Positions 1 to 5,716 of a DNA stretch of 8,881 nucleotides are shown piece by piece. Numbering within the stretch: position 1 is the stretch's first letter; each line of letters opens with the position of its first letter. The translations under genes and the position numbers were made by a program. The notes beneath the pieces are model-generated. The model saw only the letters and a program-made list of their open reading frames with translations. It was not told where the DNA came from and did no database searches. Origin of the DNA: Flavobacteriaceae bacterium (GTDB lineage: Bacteria > Bacteroidota > Bacteroidia > Flavobacteriales > Flavobacteriaceae); the NCBI GenBank assembly GCA_030625995.1, contig DAOUPU010000089.1, positions 1 to 8,881 of the forward strand, written 5' to 3'.

Positions 1-540
1 ATTTGGTAATAATACTTGTCCTTTTGGGCGATATATTTTTTGATCACTTAGAACTATAGAAGATGCCCTTCCATGGTATCCAACAGGCAAATGTTTCCAA
101 TTAGGCAAAAGAGCATTTTCCGGGTCACGGAACATCATGCCAACATTAGTGGCGTGTTCTATACTAGAATAAAAATCGGTATAATCACCAATATCCACTG
201 GCAGATGCATTTTTACCTCAGATTGAGGTAAAAAAATGCCACTAACATTTCGTAAGACTGATGTCTCTGATGAAAGTTCTCTTTGAATTAATCCTCGTAC
301 TTTGGAGGTCTTCGTTTTACCGAGTCCTATAAAACTATTTAGGAACTTATTTGCAAAAACACCTTCATCAATGTCGAGTTGTTCAAAAATACCCAATCTG
401 TTAACCATTACCAGATCAATGACCTGATCACCGATGGCAGCACCAACCCTGGGTTGGATTGATGGAGTGGAGAAAATCCCAAAAGGAACATTATTTATAG
501 AGAAATCTGAATTTTCAGGAATAAGCACCCAAGTTTTCAT
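1..540 (-). CDS. fahA: Fumarylacetoacetase, N-terminal 180 residues (cut by the window edge)
   Basis: The frame opens with ATG at 538-540 (MKTWVLIPENSDFSINNVPFG) and stays open to base 1, giving 180 of the usual roughly 420 residues. The enzyme cleaves fumarylacetoacetate to fumarate and acetoacetate, the last step of tyrosine degradation, in the cytoplasm. The sequence shows the family hallmark DYTDFYSSIEHATNVG at residues 119-134, then MMFRDPENALLPNWKHLPVGYHGRASS. By motif alignment with mouse FAH, D122 matches the metal ligand D126, Y124 matches Y128, H129 the catalytic H133, R138 the substrate residue R142, and Y155 matches Y159, all at a constant offset of four. The remaining metal ligands lie beyond the edge. 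It is the fourth gene of the operon, 26 bases after the hydroxyphenylpyruvate dioxygenase stop. No Shine-Dalgarno is visible. Identification is firm; integrity of the C-terminal half is unknown. Confidence 0.95.
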   Translation of the reverse strand, partial: MKTWVLIPENSDFSINNVPFGIFSTPSIQPRVGAAIGDQVIDLVMVNRLGIFEQLDIDEGVFANKFLNSFIGLGKTKTSKVRGLIQRELSSETSVLRNVSGIFLPQSEVKMHLPVDIGDYTDFYSSIEHATNVGMMFRDPENALLPNWKHLPVGYHGRASSIVLSDQKIYRPKGQVLLPN

Positions 541-566
541 ATATGATTTTAAAGATATTAAATTAA

Positions 567-1730
567 TTAAAGCGTTCCTCGATTTTCCTGTTCTCGTTCT
601 ATCGCCTCAAACAGAGCTTTAAAGTTACCTTTTCCAAATGACATAGCTCCTTTTCGTTGAATTATTTCAAAAAACATCGTGGGTCGGTCAACAACCGGTT
701 TTGTAAATAATTGCAACAAATAACCTTCTTCATCCCTGTCAATTAAAATTCCGTGTTTTTTAAGTACCTCTACACTTTCGTCAATTTTACCAACGCGTTC
801 CAATAAATCATCATAATAATTTTCAGGAACATATAAAAATTCCACACCTCTATCTCTCATCGCAGTAACCGTTTCAACAATATTATCTGTTGCAACGGCT
901 ATATGTTGAACTCCGGGTCCATTATAATAATCTATATACTCTTCTATTTGCGACTTCTTTTTTCCATCAGCAGGTTCATTGATAGGAAATTTTATTCGTC
1001 CGTTACCATTGCTCATCACCTTACTCATTAATGCCGTAAAATCTGTTGAAATGTCATTATCATCAAATGAAACGATTTGTGCAAATCCCAAAACTTTGTC
1101 ATAAAACTCACACCATTTATCCATCTCTCCCCAATCAACATTCCCCACCATATGATCAATATAACGCAATCCAACCGGTTCGGGATTGTAATGAGATTCC
1201 CATTTTCTGTACCCTGGCAAGAATACACCGTTGTAGTTTTTACGCTCGACGAATATATGTACTGTTTCTCCGTAGGTATGAATTCCAGATCGAACGACTT
1301 CTCCATTATCATCTTTTTCAACTCTTGGTTCAAAATAAGATTTTGCTCCTCGTTTTGTAGTTTCTTCCCATGCTTTTGTAGCATCATCTACCCATAGTGC
1401 CACCACTTTGACACCATCACCATGTTTATTAATATGTTCGTTTAATTCTCCTCCTTCTTCCATTGGAGAAGTTAATACTAATCGAATTTTATCTTGCTTT
1501 AATACATACGACACACGGTCTTTCATCCCAGTTTCCAAACCGGCATATGCCTCCGACTGAAATCCAAATGCAGTTTTATAAAAATGTGCTGATTGTTTTG
1601 CGTTCCCCACATATAACTCAACATAATCTGTTCCCAACAAGGGAAGGAAATCCTCAGCGCTATCAAATAATTTCTTCAATCCGTAAGTTACGTTTTGAAT
1701 GTTTTCTAAATTTTTTATTTCTGTTGACAT
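567..1730 (-). CDS. hppD: 4-hydroxyphenylpyruvate dioxygenase (387 aa)
   Basis: This non-haem Fe(II) enzyme converts 4-hydroxyphenylpyruvate and O2 to homogentisate and CO2. It shows two vicinal-oxygen-chelate domains: an N-terminal one (about residues 33-165, starting DYVELYVGNAKQSAHFY) and a catalytic C-terminal one (about 188-375). The iron facial triad is visible as H193 (YIDHMVGNV), H276 (GPGVQHIAVAT) and E355 (MFFEIIQR). Residues expected around the substrate are also present: N251 in INEP, Q261, Q340 in LLQLFTKP, and the C-terminal gate helix GKGNFKALFEAIEREQ. The length is close to that of eukaryotic-type family members. The start ATG is 20 bases after the homogentisate dioxygenase stop, and the stop TAA is 26 bases before the fumarylacetoacetase start, so it is a mid-operon gene. 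The related hydroxymandelate synthase uses the same substrate, but the catabolic neighbours and the NEP/PGVQH context favour the dioxygenase. Confidence 0.97.
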   Translation of the reverse strand: MSTEIKNLENIQNVTYGLKKLFDSAEDFLPLLGTDYVELYVGNAKQSAHFYKTAFGFQSEAYAGLETGMKDRVSYVLKQDKIRLVLTSPMEEGGELNEHINKHGDGVKVVALWVDDATKAWEETTKRGAKSYFEPRVEKDDNGEVVRSGIHTYGETVHIFVERKNYNGVFLPGYRKWESHYNPEPVGLRYIDHMVGNVDWGEMDKWCEFYDKVLGFAQIVSFDDNDISTDFTALMSKVMSNGNGRIKFPINEPADGKKKSQIEEYIDYYNGPGVQHIAVATDNIVETVTAMRDRGVEFLYVPENYYDDLLERVGKIDESVEVLKKHGILIDRDEEGYLLQLFTKPVVDRPTMFFEIIQRKGAMSFGKGNFKALFEAIEREQENRGTL

Positions 1731-1750
1731 TTTCTTATTTTAATTGGTTA

Positions 1751-2908
1751 TTAAATGATCCAAGATTTGTGATAATCTTCTACTTGCAGTTTTAATGCTT
1801 CTTCTGTTATTGACATCGGTTTAAAAGGGTCAATCATGACAGCCAACTCTCCGGTTTCTTTTTTCCCAACACTTCGTTCTATTGCTCCTGGATGCGGACC
1901 ATGTGGTACACCTCCCGGATGTAAAGTAATTTGTCCTTTTTCAATATTATTTCGACTCATAAAATCTCCATCTACATAGTAGAGTAATTCTTCGGAATCA
2001 ATATTGCTGTGATGATAAGGTGCAGGAATTGCTTTAGGGTGATAATCATATAATCTCGGCACAAAACTACAAACTACAAATCCCTGTGATTCCCAGGTTT
2101 GATGTATTGGTGGAGGCATGTGAATTCTTCCGGTGATCGGTTCGAAATCGTGGATGGAGAAAACATAAGGATAATTAAATCCATCCCAACCAACAACATC
2201 AAAAGGATGATTACCATAGGTATATTCCCACATCACTCCTTGCTTTTTAATTTTCACTAAAAACCTTCCTGTTTCATTATGGGGTTCTAGATTTTGTGGA
2301 AGTCGCATATCACGTTCACAAAACGGTGAGTTTTCCAGGAGCTGCCCAAAGTTATTGCGATATCTTTTCGGAGTAAAAATTGGATGAAAAGATTCTACAT
2401 ATAATATTCTGTTATCTTCGGTATCAAAATCTATTTGGTAAATTGTGCCTTTAGGAATGATCAGATAATCACCATATTTAAAAGGTATATTTCCATAATT
2501 GGTTCGTAAAATACCAGAGCCCACATGAATAAACAATAATTCATCAGCATCTCCATTCTTATAAAAATAATCTTTGGAAAATGATTTTGGTGCAGCCAAA
2601 CCAATTTGCAAATCGTTATTTACAAATAAGGTTTTTCTACTATCTAAAAAGTCTTGTTCAGGGCTCAATGAAAACCCTTTAAAACTTAATGCTTTCATAT
2701 TTTTTTCTATCGCAATTTTGGGTGCAACTGAGCCCTTATTTTTAATTTCAGATACTACCGTTGGAGGATATATATGATACAACAAAGACGATATTCCGGA
2801 AAACCCTGCAGTCCCGAAAAGTTCTTCTTGATATAATCCACCTTCAGGATTTTCAAAAGTTATGTGTCTTTTTTGCGGTATTTTTCCTAATTGATGATAT
2901 CTGGGCAT
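1751..2908 (-). CDS. hmgA: Homogentisate 1,2-dioxygenase (385 aa)
   Basis: The enzyme opens the aromatic ring of homogentisate to give maleylacetoacetate, using Fe(II) and O2. It is shorter than the 445-residue human enzyme but keeps the full iron site. H300 and E306 lie in PYHHSNIDSEEL and H336 in GGVPHGPHPG. Their spacing (6 and 36 residues) is identical to human H335, E341 and H371. The N-terminal cupin-like half includes GSGILRTNYGNIPFKYGDYLIIPKG in separate strands (about 130-155), and the active-site loop RIHMPPPIHQTWE lies at 261-273. The start ATG follows the aminotransferase stop by 15 bases, and the next gene follows by 20 bases, so all are probably on one transcript. No signal peptide is seen, so it should act in the cytoplasm. 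In the operon it precedes the hydroxyphenylpyruvate dioxygenase gene, the reverse of reaction order. Loss of this gene elsewhere causes pyomelanin build-up; here it appears intact. Confidence 0.95.
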   Translation of the reverse strand: MPRYHQLGKIPQKRHITFENPEGGLYQEELFGTAGFSGISSLLYHIYPPTVVSEIKNKGSVAPKIAIEKNMKALSFKGFSLSPEQDFLDSRKTLFVNNDLQIGLAAPKSFSKDYFYKNGDADELLFIHVGSGILRTNYGNIPFKYGDYLIIPKGTIYQIDFDTEDNRILYVESFHPIFTPKRYRNNFGQLLENSPFCERDMRLPQNLEPHNETGRFLVKIKKQGVMWEYTYGNHPFDVVGWDGFNYPYVFSIHDFEPITGRIHMPPPIHQTWESQGFVVCSFVPRLYDYHPKAIPAPYHHSNIDSEELLYYVDGDFMSRNNIEKGQITLHPGGVPHGPHPGAIERSVGKKETGELAVMIDPFKPMSITEEALKLQVEDYHKSWII

Positions 2909-2923
2909 TGTTGTCTGATTTAA

Positions 2924-4024
2924 TTAGTAAATAGTTTCGAGAGCATGAATAAAAGCTGTATTGGCTTCTCTGGTTCCGATAGTTACTCTCGCTCCATTAG
3001 GGGCACCAAATTTTTGACAGGGCCGGATCATTATTCCTTGATGAAGCATTTTATTTATAAATAGATCAAGATCTATTTTCGGTTCAAAAAAAATAAAATT
3101 TGTATGACTCGGCCAATATTTAATCCCAAGAGTTTGGAATTTTTTATAGAGCCATTGTTTCTCTGATTTTATAAGTGTTAAGGTCTTGTTCAAATGGTCG
3201 ACATCTTTCAACGCATGAATACCTGCAACCATCGACAAGGTATTTATCATGAACGGTCTTTTAATATTGTTTAAATAGGCACTAATCTCCGGGTTAGAAA
3301 TTCCATATCCCAAACGTATCCCTGCAAGTCCATAGGCTTTTGAAAAACTATGAATTCCGATTATGGTTTTCCCTTTTTCGATATAATCAATCGCTCTTGG
3401 GAAATCAATTGCGTCAACAAAGTGATAATATACTTCGTCATAAACAACGACTATATCATCAGGAAGACTATCCATTAAATGATCTATACTTTCCTTATTT
3501 GTATAAGTACCAGTAGGGTTATTAGGATTGGTAAGAAATATTATTCTAGTTTTATCGTTAATACCCGCTAATATACCTTCAATGTCAATTGTATAGTCTT
3601 TTTGGTTCAATGGTATGTCAATAGTAATTCCCCCTTCATTTTCTATCATATTTTTATAGGCTATGAAGGTAGGGGAACTAATAATACATTCAGATCCGGG
3701 CTGAATGAAGGCTCTTGTAATAAGTTCTAATACTTCTATGCCACTATTGGCGGTAACAATATTTTCAGGACGCAGGTAGGTCACAGTATTACAAATAGCT
3801 TCTTTTAAGCTATGATCATCTCTAAATCCATATTCGTGGAGATTAGAAATATTATCTATGATCGCCCTTTGCGCTAAAGGCGACGGCCCCAAAATATTTT
3901 CGTTTGACGAAAGCTTCCATACAGTACCTTTCCAATCAGAATGACTTATTTCACTTCTGGTAATCCCACCATCATAGTCTTTTTTTATAATATAAGGCTT
4001 AAATATACTTTCCAAAACTTTCAT
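2924..4024 (-). CDS. Fold-type I PLP aminotransferase, HisC-like, probable tyrosine/aromatic aminotransferase (366 aa)
   Basis: This is a class I/II aminotransferase by its motifs. ANSGIEVLE (92-100) lies in the PLP-phosphate region. NPNNPTGTYT (167-176) carries the conserved asparagine N168, DEVYYHF (196-202) carries D196 and Y199, and HSFSKAYGLAGIRLGYG has the Schiff-base lysine K229. ARVTIGT near the C-terminus carries the likely carboxylate-binding R346. Overall it resembles histidinol-phosphate aminotransferase, and automatic annotation may call it hisC. However, it is the first gene of an operon with three tyrosine-degradation genes and no histidine genes. I therefore infer that it transaminates tyrosine (or phenylalanine/tyrosine) to 4-hydroxyphenylpyruvate. 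The substrate cannot be proved from sequence. The N-terminal arm KLSSNENILGPSPLA (38-52) is typical of the HisC subgroup. The start ATG at 4022-4024 lies 151 bases from the divergent regulator. Confidence 0.85.
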   Translation of the reverse strand: MKVLESIFKPYIIKKDYDGGITRSEISHSDWKGTVWKLSSNENILGPSPLAQRAIIDNISNLHEYGFRDDHSLKEAICNTVTYLRPENIVTANSGIEVLELITRAFIQPGSECIISSPTFIAYKNMIENEGGITIDIPLNQKDYTIDIEGILAGINDKTRIIFLTNPNNPTGTYTNKESIDHLMDSLPDDIVVVYDEVYYHFVDAIDFPRAIDYIEKGKTIIGIHSFSKAYGLAGIRLGYGISNPEISAYLNNIKRPFMINTLSMVAGIHALKDVDHLNKTLTLIKSEKQWLYKKFQTLGIKYWPSHTNFIFFEPKIDLDLFINKMLHQGIMIRPCQKFGAPNGARVTIGTREANTAFIHALETIY

Positions 4025-4031
4025 TTTAGAA

Positions 4032-4039
4032 CAAAATTA
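4032..4039 (-). promoter_or_regulatory. Candidate -7 element TAATTTTG of the tyrosine operon
   Basis: On the minus strand this matches the Bacteroidota sigma-factor -7 consensus TAnnTTTG exactly. It ends seven bases before the aminotransferase ATG, which would place the transcription start only a few bases upstream of the start codon. No -33 TTG is seen at the normal distance, so this is a weak call. Confidence 0.3.
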
Positions 4040-4051
4040 AGCTTATGCCAG

Positions 4052-4078
4052 ATAATATATATGTATATACTATATTAT
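4052..4078. promoter_or_regulatory. Inverted repeat ATAATATA-N11-TATATTAT, candidate regulator operator
   Basis: Perfect 8-base arms at 4052-4059 and 4071-4078 are separated by 11 bases that contain the palindrome GTATATAC. The arm centres are 19 bases apart, nearly two helical turns. Lrp/AsnC proteins bind AT-rich degenerate dyads, and this repeat lies upstream of both the operon and the regulator gene, so it is a natural candidate operator. Only A and T occur in the arms, so chance is a real alternative in DNA of this composition. Confidence 0.35.
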
Positions 4079-4175
4079 TTGCAAAAAACAGTTATTTTTT
4101 CTTTTTATTTCTATTTATTGTAATATTATTCTTTAAAATTGTATTTTTATTCACCTTTAACAAAATATTACATTA

Positions 4176-4655
4176 ATGAAGAAACTGTTAGATCAAACCA
4201 ATTTGAAAATTTTAAAGCTTTTACAAGAGGATTGTAAAATCTCAAATAAAGAATTAGCACAACGACTAAACTTATCTACAACTCCAGTTTTTGAGCGAAT
4301 TAAGAAATTAGAAAAAGAAGGCTATATTGAAAAATACACCGCTTTACTGAACGAACGAAAAATTGGGTTAAAACAAACTATTTTTATTGGAATATCATTG
4401 AAAGGCCATACCAGAAGCTATTTGAAAAATTTTTCTCAACAAATAAATGAATTCCCGGAAGTAGTTGAAGCTTATCAAGTATCGGGAAATTTTGATTTTT
4501 TGGTAAAATTAGTTCTAGAAGACATTGATGCTTATGAAAAATTTGTTCAAACCAAACTTTCCCTTATCTCTGACATAAGAAAGGTGCATAGTTATATTGC
4601 CATTAAAAAAGAAAAATATACAACCCAACTAGATTTGAACTCTATAAAAATTTGA
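4176..4655 (+). CDS. Lrp/AsnC-family transcriptional regulator (159 aa)
   Basis: An AsnC-type winged helix-turn-helix lies at about residues 5-58: DQTNLKILKLLQEDCKIS, then the HTH NKELAQRLNLSTTPVFERIKKLEKEGYI. A C-terminal RAM effector-binding and oligomerization domain follows (about 65-145), with the turn VSGNFDFLVKLVLEDIDAYEKFV. Length and layout are standard for the family, whose members usually form dimers to octamers and sense amino acids. The gene is divergent from the tyrosine operon and shares its promoter region. I infer that it controls that operon, probably in response to tyrosine, phenylalanine or a pathway intermediate, and may regulate itself. The ATG at 4176 gives a normal N-terminus; no Shine-Dalgarno is present. 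A hairpin terminator begins nine bases after the TGA stop. The actual effector and whether it activates or represses cannot be read from the sequence. Confidence 0.93.
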   Translation: MKKLLDQTNLKILKLLQEDCKISNKELAQRLNLSTTPVFERIKKLEKEGYIEKYTALLNERKIGLKQTIFIGISLKGHTRSYLKNFSQQINEFPEVVEAYQVSGNFDFLVKLVLEDIDAYEKFVQTKLSLISDIRKVHSYIAIKKEKYTTQLDLNSIKI

Positions 4656-4663
4656 GATAAAAA

Positions 4664-4686
4664 AAGAGCCAATAAAATTGACTCTT
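4664..4686 (+). terminator. Hairpin terminator after the Lrp-type regulator
   Basis: Stem AAGAG-C-CAAT pairs with ATTG-A-CTCTT around an AAA loop, with one C/A mismatch in the middle. It is preceded by an A run and followed by TTAATTATTG. It sits nine bases after the regulator stop. The A run on the left gives a U-rich tail when read from the other strand, so it may also stop leftward-running transcripts from the hydrolase. Confidence 0.7.
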
Positions 4687-4872
4687 AATTATTGTTATCC
4701 TGCAAAACAAGAAACAACACATTCAAAAATACTCTTTCTTTTTTATTAAAACTAATTCAAATAGGTGTACATTTTTATATACAATTATTCATGTATCATA
4801 CAAGGTAAGGTTAACATTGAATAGTATTTTTCTTTTTAAAAAATAATACACTTCTATTCTACAGTTCATTTT
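4687..4872. other. Convergent intergenic region with no gene seen
   Basis: About 190 bases lie between the regulator terminator and the end of the hydrolase gene. I see no convincing coding frame. The only reading frame noticed is a 26-codon one on the minus strand (4789-4869) whose start lies in the hairpin arm. Short dyads are present, for example TGTATCATACA (4793-4803) and TGTACA (4767-4772), but none has a promoter in an obvious position. Confidence 0.5.
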
Positions 4873-4892
4873 TTATGAGCCTATGAACTGTA
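4860..4892 (-). terminator. 10-bp inverted repeat spanning the hydrolase stop codon, possible terminator
   Basis: TACAGTTCAT (4860-4869) and ATGAACTGTA (4883-4892) are perfect inverted arms around a 13-base loop. The loop holds the last codons and the TAA stop of the hydrolase. In the minus-strand transcript this would form a hairpin at the gene end. The expected U tract does not follow at once (GAATAGAAG comes first; ATTATTTTTT follows about 12 bases later). It may therefore be an imperfect terminator or an RNA-stabilizing 3' hairpin. Confidence 0.45.
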
Positions 4893-5715
4893 TTGTTTCA
4901 TTTACGGTTGTTTCCAAATTATCCGACAGACCATCATTATCCCACGGATGCATACTGTTAAACGTGTGATTGGCATTTTCAATTATTAGTATTTGATTAT
5001 TTGGATTCCATGAACATAAATTATTAGCTTCTACCAATAAGACCGTTTCATCATTGGATCCATGAATAATTAAATATGGAATTTTCAAGTTTTGAACTGC
5101 ATTTTTAATATTTAGTCTGTTTTCATTCTCTATGAAATTATCATAAAATTGAATATAATGTGGCATTTTTTGCTTGGTTCTGGCATTCTCTACATAGGCA
5201 ACACCTTTATTTTTCCATTCCTGTAAAGCTTCTCCGGTCGGAAATTTTGATTTAAAATCAGAAACTCCTGCCCAGGTAATTACCTGTGATATATTTCCAT
5301 TTTCGAATGCCTTAATAAGGACAATGGCTCCTCCTCGTGAATGACCAATTAAAGAAATATTTTCAATATTAATTTCTTTATGAATTTCCTTATTTGCTAC
5401 TAACCATTCGACAACTGCATCAATGTCATCCAGTTCCTTTGTAAAGTTATTATTACCAAATGCTTCAAGATCAGGGAAATCTATCGGTTGATGAACAGTA
5501 CCTCCATTATGGGAAAAGTTCATTTTTATAAAAAAGAAATTATTTTTTGCAAATTTCTTAGCCACCAGATTCCACGCGCCCCAATCTTTAAAACCCTTAT
5601 AACCATGACAAAAGATAATAACTTTTTTTGGTTGGTCGTTCTTCTTATAGAACAGATCAATTAAAACAGGTTTTTGACTTTTGCTTTCAAGAGAAATATT
5701 TGTTGTTATTTTCAT
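4873..5715 (-). CDS. Alpha/beta hydrolase (280 aa), substrate unknown
   Basis: The protein has the alpha/beta-hydrolase fold signature. The oxyanion region is FCHGYKGFKDWG (35-46), the nucleophile elbow GHSRGG has S126, the acid D222 lies in IIHGSNDETV, and the catalytic H250 lies in NANHTF. The whole Ser-Asp-His triad is therefore present and it should be an active serine hydrolase. No signal peptide or membrane segment is visible, so a cytoplasmic location is likely. It resembles the dienelactone-hydrolase/peptidase-like group in which an N-terminal HGYKG-KDWGAWN stretch and an FNFSHNGGT-like turn (here NFSHNGGT, 66-73) are shared. I cannot name a substrate; esterase, thioesterase or peptidase activity are all possible. 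The ATG is separated from the stop of the upstream nuclease by a single base, so translation is probably coupled. There is no evident functional link to DNA repair. Confidence 0.88.
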   Translation of the reverse strand: MKITTNISLESKSQKPVLIDLFYKKNDQPKKVIIFCHGYKGFKDWGAWNLVAKKFAKNNFFFIKMNFSHNGGTVHQPIDFPDLEAFGNNNFTKELDDIDAVVEWLVANKEIHKEINIENISLIGHSRGGAIVLIKAFENGNISQVITWAGVSDFKSKFPTGEALQEWKNKGVAYVENARTKQKMPHYIQFYDNFIENENRLNIKNAVQNLKIPYLIIHGSNDETVLLVEANNLCSWNPNNQILIIENANHTFNSMHPWDNDGLSDNLETTVNETIQFIGS

Positions 5716-5716
5716 A

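Larger units (their letters stand above)
4025..4175. promoter_or_regulatory. Divergent promoter/operator region between the tyrosine operon and its Lrp-type regulator
   Basis: These 151 bases separate two divergently transcribed genes and must hold both promoters. They are extremely AT-rich, with long T runs between 4092 and 4110. On the minus strand TAATTTTG (4039-4032) matches the Bacteroidota -7 consensus TAnnTTTG. I see no good TTG -33 element at the usual 17-23 base distance. No perfect TAnnTTTG faces the regulator; TAAAATTG at 4134-4141 is one mismatch away. Short palindromes GTATATAC (4063-4070) and TTTGCAAA (4078-4085) and a longer inverted repeat lie in the left half. Confidence 0.6.

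Noticed and set aside
434..622. 62-codon plus-strand frame at the junction of the fumarylacetoacetase and dioxygenase genes
   Set aside because: It is the complement of the fumarylacetoacetase N-terminus and runs into the dioxygenase 3' end. No motif is present and it opposes the operon.
1028..1387. Reading frames of about 100-120 codons overlapping the hydroxyphenylpyruvate dioxygenase gene (1028-1387 minus, 1046-1360 plus, 1077-1397 plus, 1463-1795 plus)
   Set aside because: They lie in other frames of a clearly real, fully conserved gene, have no recognizable domain, and their composition looks like out-of-frame translation.
2924..4024. Assignment of the aminotransferase to histidine biosynthesis
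   Set aside because: No other histidine gene is visible, and the gene is tightly packed with three tyrosine-degradation genes, so the name hisC was not used.
4789..4869. 26-codon minus-strand frame beginning MNCRIEVYY
   Set aside because: It is too short, has no motif or ribosome-binding evidence, and its ATG is simply part of the inverted-repeat arm downstream of the hydrolase stop.
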